A stretch of 64,000 bases of DNA, from positions 1,116,001-1,180,000 of the forward strand of contig OW051492.1 of assembly GCA_932521035.1 (NCBI GenBank), written 5' to 3'. The notes under the pieces were generated by a model. The model did no database searches. It worked only from the letters and a program-made list of their open reading frames with translations, and was not told the origin of the DNA. The stretch's first letter is position 1; every line of letters starts with the position of its first letter. A program made the position numbers and the translations under genes. Source of the DNA: Oscheius dolichura (lineage: Eukaryota > Nematoda > Chromadorea > Rhabditida > Rhabditidae). This document shows, piece after piece, positions 11,078-21,672 of the stretch.

Positions 11078-12910
11078 ATGAGTGATTTCTCTCGTTGGTC
11101 CGATGTAAGGGAAAATGGTACAACATCAGCTTACGTTAGTCTATAACGTTATTTGCTTTCCAAATACATTATTCTTTCAGAATTCCGCGCAGATATATTC
11201 TCCAACACCTTACAACAGACAAATGCCGTTACCCGATTTGTTTGGTTGATTTGTACAAATCAATTAAAATGTACATTTAGGCCGCTGAGTCCAATCAAGA
11301 CAACAGATTTAATGAGGACAGAAAGAAGTTTGATGGGCGCTTTGGAGAATCGTCGATTGACTTTCAACAAGGTTATTTATACTAAAATCCAAATGATTAT
11401 GGAATTGATCTTTTAGAATAACACCGTATCTACGAAGACACCGGACGAACAATATTCCGTTTTTCGTCAAAGGCTCCAAGAAGGCTTCTGCATCGACGGA
11501 GAAAATGTATCATATTGTGCCACTTAGATATTCATTATTCAGAATTCGCTTCGAGCAGAAGACATCAAAGGAAAAGACTTGTATGATAAGGTGGTGAAGT
11601 TGCGAGAGTACGTCAAACGCGGAAGAAATTCTCGGAAAAAGGGCCGCAATAAGGCTTATTCAACTTTTCGTTCACCTACACCAAGTTTCGAAATATGTAA
11701 GGATGTTGAAATGTATGTAGCTTTTTATGCCGTTACTATTTTACGATTTGCAGTACTGATCAAACAATAGAAGCGCCTCGGTATAATACACAATCAGAGA
11801 AAACTAGTCCTACTAATACATCACATCTACTTGCACAGTTACTCGACGTTAATTTGAAATCATATGAAGACTTCGGTATTTCATCAGCTTACCTGTTCGT
11901 AAATTCTCTAGGCGTTGGTAACAGAAGAATTACTTATGCAACAAAAGCTGTTGAAACGACGCCTGGTTTGAAATCTCGGTTTAAATCTTTAGGAAGAAGG
12001 TTTCGCATAACTTGAATAACAGTTTACATTTTATTCTAGGCCATCATCATCATGTAAGGATCTCTCTGAATTAAGACCATCAGTGCATTTACATACTGAG
12101 CGTAGAAGCTTATCGCCATTAAGACAAACAAATGAATATGACAACCAATTCCGGAATTCAAGACCATCAAGAACTGAGGTCAATAAGATTGTTCGTGGCC
12201 TCTTCTGTAATGTGGACGAAATTCCTCACAAAGGAAATCTTCAGAATGCGTATGTTTTATTTTTGGGTTTTTTGTGTTTTGAATACTTTGATATTCGGGT
12301 TTCAGCCGTCAACAGCAAGATAGCCAATCAGTAAGGAATCTTCTCAGGGGCTCTCGGCCTACATCACGGTCCCGTATACCGTTGCGCACTTCTGCTGAAC
12401 CCAATAAGAAAATAACTTCGAAGGAGTCACCAATGAAACCACCACCCTTTTGCAGTAGTGTCAGCAATGTAAGTGATCATTTTTTTAATCAGCCTAATTG
12501 CATTTCTAGAGCGATTATTCTCAAGCAGTACATGCTAATGAGCAACAACTTATCAGACTAGTGAATACACACTTCCCTCATTGGCGAGTATTTGTGAGGA
12601 ATCTACTGGCTGATTCAAATGTAGAAAACGACGTGGCTATTAATTTTCTTCAAGAAATAGAGAACAGGAGTATTTCGAAAGAATTGGCCAGTAAAATGCA
12701 CAGGTTTCTTTTCTATATTTATCCGTATCTGACTATTTACAGAGATCAACGCGTCGAAGAATTTAATCAAACGGACGAAAAGATTCTAAACAAAGTAAGC
12801 AATCGTATGACCTAAACAGTTTATAGCTTCGTGAAAAACTATGCCGTGGTCATGCATCTCGTATTCACCAGCTTCGGATTCTACAACAAGTTCTCCGCGA
12901 ATCTTGCTAA
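11078..12910 (+). CDS. unrecognised basic Ser/Pro-rich protein, 467 aa
   Basis: Eleven exons (11078-11134, 11181-11227, 11281-11371, 11417-11506, 11543-11712, 11754-11999, 12040-12249, 12306-12468, 12510-12703, 12743-12794, 12827-12910) splice in phase throughout, which argues strongly for a real gene. The product is rich in Arg, Lys and Ser-Pro/Thr-Pro pairs (SPTPSFE, RRSLSPLR). Its more ordered C-terminal third is predicted helical (LIRLVNTHFPHWRVFVRNLL ... IHQLRILQQVL). I recognise no domain. The many SP/TP sites suggest regulation by a proline-directed kinase; that is inference. Confidence 0.72.
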
Positions 12911-13560
12911 TTGATTCGATATTTGCATTAAATAAATTATTTAAAACATTTAATAATAGTTATAGTTTTTCTGTTCAAGAATCGAGAAAAGCTGGAGGAT
13001 CACGATTAGGATAGTTTCATGAGCCGCATGAGGAAGTGCCTTCTATATAAACGAAGGAGACAAAGAGAAAGAACACTGACATCTTCATAATAAGATGTGC
13101 CCGAGTGTTTTGTAGAAAAAGATGATCATCTGAGGAATTAGAATTAGCTCAGAACTTAGGCATCGTTTATTAGTAATAATTACAAGCACCCATAGCTAGT
13201 TCTAACTAATGATCATCTATATAACAATAAGTGTCGAACTCGATTTTATCGCCACAATTGTGTCTCATTATTGGACAAATTTGCCGAAACAAAATTTTGG
13301 TCAGCTTTTAATTGTTTTTTAGCATAAAATAACACTAGTTCGCTTACTCTTCTGCATCTTCTTCTCTCCATTAAAAGAAGTTTATGCTATTTTTTAGGCC
13401 GGTCTTGGCTGAGTGCCCCTGCTTTCCTGGAAAGTGTCAACATCCTGACTGGGAGTGGAGGACGTAATTGCCCTACCCTCCTGTAGAGGGGAGGAACGTG
13501 ACTACCCTCCCCTCCTTTCAGGTATTCATGTCACCTTTTTCCCTTTAATTATTTTTTCCA
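12911..13560. other. intergenic, GC-rich patch near 13430-13520
   Basis: Mostly AT-rich. A patch at 13460-13520 carries CCCTCCTGTAGAGGGGAGG-type short inverted repeats. I see no supported gene. Confidence 0.35.
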
Positions 13561-13870
13561 GGATAGCGGAAGTAGTCAAGCTTACCAATTCCGCCCTTCA
13601 GCAACAGCTTCTGCTTCAAGAGCGTTTTTGCTCTACATTCCGAAACCAGTAACATTTGGACCCACATGTATGGATATGTAGCCTTTCTTGGCGTTGGAAT
13701 TTGGTTCTTGACACGGCCAACGGAACAGGTATCTTTTTATTAGACTTATTTTGCTAACTTTTCTTCTTCTAGGTTCAATGGATGGAAAACCTAATATATT
13801 CGACGTTTTCCTCGGAGCTGTCATTTGTATGGAAATGTCGTTTGCTTTCCATACCATAGCTTATCACTGA
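13560..13870 (+). other. possible small two-exon gene or gene remnant
   Basis: Follows TTTTTTCCAG at 13560 and contains a possible intron (about 13730-13772, GTATC...CTTCTAG). Two frames look protein-like and hydrophobic: YGYVAFLGVGIWFLTRPTEQ before the intron, and NIFDVFLGAVICMEMSF after it. They do not join with the upstream frame (RPSATASASRAFLLYIPK) without a frame change. It may be a small membrane protein, a pseudogene or chance. No family recognised. Confidence 0.25.
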
Positions 13871-14575
13871 AGTCAGCAAGTGAATTGACTTTTTCTTTAT
13901 TTGATAAAAGGGTCAAAGTTAGAAGGCGGCAATAAAATGCAAAACTACGGTTCGGGAAGTCAGTTGTCTTTTATTGTTAATTTTAATCGACTGAAATGAC
14001 TTCCAACCGAATCTCATTGAATTGCCGCACTGTTTTCTTTTCCATATGCAATTTAATTTAAATTAATTTAACCTTATATAATTATGAATGTTTAGATTGA
14101 AATACACTCAAGCACCAGTGTAATATCATATTCTGATCCATTCTAATAGGTTTCATTGTTTCTCATTCCAAAAGGGAGAACTGTAAAAATGGAGTCTTTC
14201 TTAGAGCATGCATCCGATTTTTCTTACTACTGTGATAACACACATACCTGTTCCCGTTTCTGCTTATTTTTCGGCCAACAGCCTTTGCGTCAATACTTTA
14301 GAACTGTTGTCCCACAACTGTGATATTTTATGTAAGCGATCTGAAATGGCTAAAAGCGCAAATAATCGGGGTTAGTATTGGAGCGCGCCAATATTTAAAA
14401 ACTCGCGGCGCGCGGCTAAATTGCGGGAGGTCTTGAAGCTTTTTTTTTAGGCCAGACCATTTTTTCATTCCGTTTCTCAAACCATTTTTTTTCAGTTTTT
14501 ATCTTTTGTTTTTGAAGAGCTGGTTGTAATCTTTTTTTTCAGGAAGCCGATTTTTTTCAAGAGCCGGTAATTACA
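13871..14575. other. intergenic, short GC-rich patch at 14380-14430
   Basis: AT-rich except for a CG-rich patch (GGAGCGCGCC, CGCGGCGCGCGG). TTTTTTTTCAG at about 14533-14542 is the likely trans-splice acceptor for the next gene. Nothing else is supported. Confidence 0.4.
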
Positions 14576-15072
14576 ATGGATAGTAATGAAGGAGTGAAAA
14601 CATTCGACGCTATGGTAAGTTTTTAACTATATCGCTAACATTGTTTGCATTCAGAGAGAAGAAATTTTGTCCTTAGATGGATGCAAAGCTGCCATCGAAG
14701 CGCAATTTACTGATTGCAACGAATTAGAGAAGTCTAAAAGGAGGTCGTTTATATATGGAATCAAGATGCAGTAGTTTAATTAACAATGTTTAAAATTTTT
14801 TTACAGATTGGATAAGAGCGACATTGCCTTTAAGAAGTTAAGTCCTTCTGCCATTACTCAATATCCGAGAGAATCTCATCTGCTCCACGCTTTCGACATC
14901 ATGTTGTACAATTCTTTTGTGGCAAAAACGGATCCGACCGATGAGGAAAAGAGTATGTCTTATACAGCAATTCTCAGTTTCGTAAGTGTGGTTTTAACTT
15001 AATTAAATTAATTTGGTTTAGTGGAGACACTTCAGCTATGCTATTCCAGAGGAAAAGGCTAAGAAGACATAA
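14576..15072 (+). CDS. small soluble protein of unknown function, 117 aa
   Basis: Four exons (14576-14614, 14655-14743, 14807-14981, 15022-15072) splice in phase with standard nematode introns. The product starts MDSNEGVKTFDAM and is charged and mostly helical, with LEKSKRRLDKSDIAFKKL and a C-terminal HFSYAIPEEKAKKT. There is no signal peptide or TM segment and I recognise no family. It converges on the truncated RAG1/Transib-like copy, whose 3' end is only 45 bp away. Confidence 0.65.
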
Positions 15073-15116
15073 AGTTTACATCTTTCTTTTTGTTGTCTAA
15101 AATTTTGTTCTTGTTC

Positions 15117-17110
15117 TTAAAAAATCTTGTTCTTAATATTCCAGTTTTTGTCAGAGATTGAATATTCCTTAGGGTGTTTCTCCTTCCGAAGAGTCTCTAG
15201 GCTCTTCCCGCACTGGGATGGCATTTCAGGTAGCAGTATCGGCTTCTTCGACATTCGGCATCTGTCGGCATACGCGGAATCCTCGATAAGATAACCAAGG
15301 AGACTCGTTGCTGGTCCGGTGACGTCATGGAGAAGTGGAGGGACGATATTATCGGAGTGGACCCTCAGCAGTTCGACCCCAGTGCAGGATGCCCTCCTAA
15401 CTTCTTCACCAGAGCAGTTGCTTCTTGTCTTCCAGAAACTACAGTCTGTTTGGCCGTCCCAAGTCTTCATCGTTTTCTTCTGGATTGGGCAGATGACACA
15501 TGGGTGTTGTGTTGCTTGGCCGTCGTGTCCAATAAGAGCCGATAGACTACGATTGTCTCCTATGGCGAACTTCTCGACGTCGACATCTTCATCTTGCCAC
15601 TTGAGAGCGCTCAGTCCATTGAGCTGTTTGAACACTTCCGGAATCAAGTCGGCAAAGTTTCTATTGATGTCCCTTCCAGTGTAAGCGGCTACGACAACTT
15701 GAGAGTAATGAGATTGGGATTTACGGAGATTTCCAAAAGAGAGTCAGCTTGGTATCTTCACCTCCTTTGTCCGCAGCGATTCTCAGTTGGAACTTCTTGT
15801 TGTTCGGATCAGCAAAGTAGATGTAATCCGAAAGTTTCTCCGCGTATTTCTCCATGACTTCAGAAATGTTTGATACGTAAGCCACGGGTATGAATACGGT
15901 TTCGTCTGAGATAGGGGAATCATGGGGGAAAACTATGTGGACTAACCTTCTCGAATTACTGATTTTGTTATATTAATATAATGAGCGTTCAGATTATAAG
16001 ATTCATATTGAACTCTGAGGATTTCTTGAGTACCAAAGATGTTATATGGAGCAAGAGAATTAAGAGAAGCTGTAAGCTTTTCTATTCCATTTTTAGATCG
16101 CGTGTACTTCGTCAACACTGGTAAAACAGAAGCTGAACAAGGATTTCAAAGAAAAACAAGAAGGAACTACTGGTCTCAAGAACGGCTGGATCATTTTTCT
16201 TCAGGTTTTCTTCTACTTTTGCTTTAATTTCAGGCCTTCTCTTCAATATTCTTGTAATTATTGCAGCTATTGATTCTACTTCTTTACCAGGCAGAATTTC
16301 ATTAGCTAAAGCTTTCAGTATTTCCTCTGCTGAATCACATCGCCTTCTGTAAGTAAAATAGTTTTCTAATTTACTATGTTTACCCTAAGGTTGACTCAGC
16401 GGTTTCAGATAGAGGCAGATGTTCTCCATGAAAACGTATATGAGTATAAAATTCAGCTCCACGTTCATCTACGAATCTATGTATTAATCCGTCATCTGTT
16501 CGGAGCGCTGACTAAATCGAAAAGCTTCCAAAAAATGATAAAAGCGCCTACGTTTATTTGTTGCCTATTAATTTTACCGAAGCTGGCAAAGGACTCAGAG
16601 GCGCTTGAGGAGTAGAATCTCCCACAGCAGTCTTTTTCGAACGACCTCCCCCAGTAGATCTCTTCCTTCTTCTTTGCATAACAAATGATTCTTTCTTTAT
16701 ATAATATTGTTTAGTTCTATCGTATTGAGATGAAGCTAAATAAAAACAAAGGTTGTATAAAATAAAATTTATTAAATGTAAAAAAGAATAAATAACTATG
16801 TAAAAAACCTGATTCTCCTCGAGCTTCTTTTTCTTTTCCTTCTTCCAGACCATCTTCTTCTTCGAATCGTTCGGCTTCTTCTTCCATCTGCTCCTCTTCT
16901 AAACTAACCTCTAAAAATAAAACGAAAATCGGAGTAAAATAACAACATGCCTCTCTGCTCTTCTTTCTTCTTCTCGCTAGCTTCCCCATATCCACCAGCT
17001 CGATCTCCTTCTGCCTCCTCTAAAATACTTACCTCTAAACTTTTTCGCTTTTTGTCACGGAATAGCCAGGCTTTGTCTGTTTTTATTCCGTTTTCTTGAC
17101 TATTAGTTGT
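15117..17110 (-). pseudogene. truncated, frameshifted RAG1/Transib-like paralogue (copy 1)
   Basis: Clear paralogue of the gene at 17340-20247, at roughly one third identity by eye and in the same orientation. Shared landmarks in order: FVDERGAEFYTHIR, RRCDSAEEILKALANE, SKNGIEKL, IPVAYVSNISEV, IAADKGGEDTKLTL, then GDNRS and CVIC with 19 residues from the Asp to the first Cys, as in RAG1 D708-C727. A frame change is needed near 15740. The ORF then ends at 15117 after the VPPLLHDVTGPA segment, so the C-terminal zinc/Glu part (HxxxxH...ESGH) is missing. The 5' part (16.55-17.1 kb) encodes an acidic and lysine-rich segment; its first exon is uncertain. Probably a decayed duplicate. Confidence 0.62.
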
Positions 17111-17339
17111 GTTACTGTATAGATTGTATATTCCAGCTACTCTACATCATACGAATATCAGGAACTGCGGTTAGAGACAACAATAATACTTCTCTGTAAA
17201 AAGTTTCAGATTTCTATTGTTTTTCATGGATTATCTATTCTTCATCTTCACAAACTATCAATACTATAAGAGAAATATAATATCTTGAAAACGTTTTATC
17301 TATGACAACTCCAAATTAAGGTTTGTTGCATTTTTTTTA

Positions 17340-20247
17340 TCAGTGTCGATATAGCATTTGTATCAAATTCCGCGTATTGTTATTTTTCATTACCGCTTCA
17401 ATTCTTTGGCATCCACTTATAGTTGTTGAGTAATGGGCGTTAAGCCGGTTCCATTCGACATGACCGCTCTCGATGTATTGCTCGCTGTAGTTTCCCAAAC
17501 TACCATGCTCTTTAGCGAACTGGGGAAAATGAGCTAAAGATAAATATAATGCATGAAAAAATTAGTACTTACTGGCAATCCCATGGATTTTGGGGGTCAA
17601 GTGGAGAGCTGGAATGGCTTTAATTGTATTTGGAAGGGTTTGACAAAGCTCCTCAAGTTTCCTTTGCTCAATATCAGTGAGGACCGCATTTTTTGTTAAG
17701 CTTTGTATTCCCCTTAAGCTTTTAGCAACTAATATGTAGCGTAGCGCAAGGTCTTCCAATATCTTAGCCTCTTCTTTCTGTTGGGTGGCGCTGCCAAATA
17801 TTCCTACCACTTTTTCAATGTTTTCTAGAAATCGCATGCAGTGGTTTCCTGTCAATATGCCTAAAAATGAAAGTTTCCTTTCCGTGTCGTGTTAAATCTT
17901 ACCTCCATGATAATTTTGAGGAGTAACTTTTATCTCTTTAAGAATTCCATCGATGTGATAAACACATCCTTTACCTTTTCTGCATTCTTTGAGCAATGCG
18001 TCCAGCTCTACTTCACATTTAACAGCTGCTAGAGCATTTTCAAAGATAGATATAGGATCTTGTCCTGGGGAAGTGCAGCTGAACGCGAAAGTACTAGATA
18101 GTAATATAAAAGAAAACCTTTTACACGCTAGCTGTTGCTTTTTTTTCATTACAGGCTCTAAATCGCCATTGCAAAACAGGTGAAATACTTTTTGGCAAAT
18201 GGAACAGATTTGGGTCAGACCCCCGTATTTCATAGCAAGCTTTAACCCGATTTTTTTATAGCACCAAGGCATTCCACAGCTAGTATCAGTACTGTCATCT
18301 AGAACATCGAGTGAAAAATGATTTAAAAGCGTACCGGGGATGTTTTTGGTATCTTTTAAAGCGGCTATCATCCTCTTTGCTACTTTTTCACAATTTGCGA
18401 CACCCTGCTTAGTCAGTAGCTGAGTTATGGTCTTCTTCTCGGGTCCAAACCACGTAGAAGGCAAATCTTCTTGTCTTATTTTCGTATTACTCAGACTCAT
18501 TCTGTCCACATACGCCGCGTCCTTATATATCGTTGACTGCAAAGCATATGTAGGGGATAGCAGATTATGTAGGCACGGAGGCACTACGTTGTGGAAGTTA
18601 ACGTCCAATAGTCTCACACCATTCACAGAGGCCAGCGAAGTTTCTTCGGATAAATAGTTCGAACGAGGCTTGATGAATGGGCCACTAATTCCGCCATCAA
18701 GTTTAATACTATTATGATCGATGGCACATATCACACAAGGGTGATAGCTGGCTTGACCAGCATGGCCAAGAATGGCGGATAGACTCTTATTGTCTCCAAC
18801 AATGTATAATTTCACCGGAATATCTCTATCTCCATAAGGTAATCTATATTTTTGCTTGATTTTTACTATATTTTCGTACCTTGATATTTTAGAAACATTA
18901 GAGAATATTTCTGGCACCGATTTAGCTAAATATCCATTTGTATCTGGCCCGCTGTAAGCTCCAATAATTATTTGTGAGTACGGCGATTGACAGCCACCCA
19001 AATTTGCGAAAGATAAAGATATTTTCGTGTCCTCTCCACCCTTATCGACCCCCAGTCGAAGTGGGTAATATTTGCTGTCATCGATTCCAGAAAAAGTGAA
19101 TTTATCCTTCATTACTGCCACCTAGCCGCGCAATACATCGTGGATTTTGCTCATGTAAGCCACTGGAATAATATCGAAGAAATCTAATGATGATATGTGA
19201 AGTAACGGTGAAGTTGATACCTTCTTTTTCGACTCTTACAGTCTTGGTAATGTATTCGGCTTTTAAATAGTGTTCTTTGAACAGTTTTCTGTATTCTCCT
19301 CGTGTTTCAAATATATCCACCCCGGTATCATTGTTTATTTTGGCCATTATTTTTTCAGCAGCATTTTTAGAATGACAAATGCTGGTAAGCAATGGGAGAG
19401 ATTGTTCTGCAGAAGATTACTGGAAAAAGTTAAACTAACTCGTGGGAATTTTACTATAATTCAGGTTTAGACCTTCTATAACTTTATCTTTAAGGTTTTT
19501 CTTCCGGTTCACTATATTTACTATAAGCTTGCCGAGAGAATCGATAAGTTTATCTTCTTTTTCCTCATTTGCTAATGCTTCTGCTACTTCTAGCAGAATT
19601 TTAGCACGACGTCTAGAATCAGAGGGGTAAACAGGAAGATATCGATACCGAAGAGTGCTGTTGGCTGTAGACGATAAAGGAAAGGTCTTTTCCGGAACCC
19701 GCACGTGCATATATATCAATTTACCATTTTCATCAGCAAAATGTTGAATATGTTCAGTTTTTGGTCTTATTGCCGACTGAAACTCTTTATAATTACTGAT
19801 AGTAACTCACGTTAAGTGTTTGGCTATTAATTTTTCCTATTCCATCACAGGTAGAGCATTTTGTTGTTACATTGTATAGGAAAGGATGGGCAGGGGCTTC
19901 TCCAGTAGTGGAGAGCGTGTTAACAGGAAAAGATAGAGGGGCATTGTTTTCAGAAATATCCATATCTTCGTATGGAGTCAGGTCAAGGTCAGGAACCACC
20001 TGAGATTCCTCTTCTTGAGAACTCTAGAAGATAGATGTGTCAATATACAAAATGTTTGTACAACCATCTCTCCGGACATCCTTTCATCCTTTCCGTTGTT
20101 ACTCTTCTTTCTTTTATTTTTTTTCAAAGAAAACCTATAATTTGCATGCTTTCCTCTCCCGCCATGGTAATAATCAGATGTAGGCGAAGCAGAAGGCAGT
20201 GGCCCTGAAGAGGGCCGTTGGGATGCTGTTAAAGCGTTGTTGGTCAT
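17340..20247 (-). CDS. RAG1/Transib-superfamily DDE recombinase-like protein (copy 2), one in-frame TAG
   Basis: Seven exons (20065-20247, 19811-20023, 19455-19776, 19221-19406, 17903-19183, 17573-17860, 17340-17533) splice in phase to 889 codons, open except for TAG at 19122-19124. The start follows TTCAG by 13 bases. The N-terminus is Ser/Pro/Lys-rich with a KCSTCDG motif. The core has DKGGEDTK; GDNKS with its Asp exactly 19 residues before the first Cys of CVIC (RAG1 D708 to C727); then HGIATH and, 20 residues after the second His, the Glu of IESGH (RAG1 H937/H942 and E962). GNHCMRFL just upstream also resembles RAG1 GNFARKL. It could be a Transib-type transposase or a domesticated relative. 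I found no terminal repeats. Confidence 0.7.
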
Positions 20248-21672
20248 TAGGAGTTGTTAGCTGAATTATTTATTTGCTTTGTATCAATAAAAATTCTTAT
20301 TCGAGTGTGTGGAATGTTTACAATAACTCAAAGAAAAGAAGAAAAAGGAGAAAACGTTGTTCAAATAGTTGAAAATCACGCAAATTGGTCCCGCGGCGAC
20401 CGCATTTCTCCGCCCTTTAAAGTGGCGCCCTCGGCGAGCTGTGTGTAGGATTAACTTTTTTTTCTTTAGGGTAAGGTATCTCTTTTTGTATAGCGGCAAA
20501 ATTATGGACATTCTAGACGAATGTCAACAAAAAGTGAACAATTCGTTTGTTGGAAAAGGAGAAATCTCAACAAAAAGTGTTATTCGCGTTTACAAGGAGG
20601 GTACAAAAAGGGAGCAATATTGGGGAATGGAGAGGAATCTACAAAAGTGGAACAATACCACAAATAACGGCTGTTTTCGACGCACTTCTTCGAGCTCCTT
20701 CCGAATTACCCAGCCCCCCTGTTTTAGTCGTGACTTTTCGTCAGTAGCTCTGGGGCTAAACGCCATCTTTGCTTTCTTACATTTTATTCACTTTACGACA
20801 GTTGACGAAACTGAATAAGAAATACTGTAAAGCGGGACCTAGGCGGGGGAAGGAAAAAAAAAGTTGAACGGGACCAATTTACGCACGCAGACCTTTGAGG
20901 CGTCGGGGTCGGCGAGCTGTGCAAGCACAAAGCGACATGAACAGACATTGATCTCGCAATAAAAGTAAAAAAATGATAAGTAAGATTTATTCAAATGTTG
21001 CTCAAGAGGTAGAAATAACAATACGAATAGCCAAAAGTTTCCCATCCAGTTATAAGTTTTGCATATTTTCTGTTATAATTCACCGAATCCCATGAAAATC
21101 GACTGATGGCAGTCAGCTCTTCCTCGCTCAACATTATTGGCACCAGGCCTGCTTGTAAATCGCCATATAGACAATCTAAGAGGTATTGAACTATCTAAAA
21201 TCATTAATTTTACCCCGTTTTCATTATTTTGATAAAGAATCATCGAGGGCCGGCGCGTGACCGATATTAGCCAGGTTGGCTGTGCTGTCTGCGAAATGTC
21301 GAATGGTGCAATGCGTTGTGGCGCGTGTGCCGTTCGAGCATCGCGAGTTCTCTCCCACCGGAGGGAAACACTTTTGCTTTTTCCCCACCACAGCTCGCCG
21401 CGGCTGAAGAGAGGTCAACGCAACAGTGATCGCGCCGGGACCCGCGCAATTTTTGCTCTACGGGAAGAACAACTTTGTAGCATCAAACATTCGAAAACCA
21501 CACATTTTCAGCTTTTTCTGTAAATTACATTCGATTCAGCATGTTCGAAAAAATTGGTAGCAATTTTTTTGGTTCCTACAAATGTAGCGCAGCAAAGATA
21601 ATTAGTTTTTTGTGTTTTTCACTATCAAAATGCGAACAGATTTTGGTGCCAAAATTGCTGTAGAATCTCCAT
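20248..21672. other. repeat-rich intergenic stretch
   Basis: Holds two fragments of a dispersed repeat with the core TCGGCGAGCTGTG (20393-20447 and 20870-20932) and an inverted fragment near 21386-21410. Segments at 20500-20750 look weakly coding in alternating frames (for example ITAVFDALLRAPSEL) but give no consistent gene, and may be transposon debris. Confidence 0.4.
20393..20932. repeat. dispersed TCGGCGAGCTGTG repeat, two fragments
   Basis: Fragments at 20393-20447 and 20870-20932 share GGGACC-like sequence, CCTTTRARG and TCGGCGAGCTGTG in the same order. A third copy lies at 22141-22206 inside an intron. A looser relative is near 44950-44990 (GGGACCCGCGCCTAGACCTTTAAA). Boundaries are not clear. 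Confidence 0.55.
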
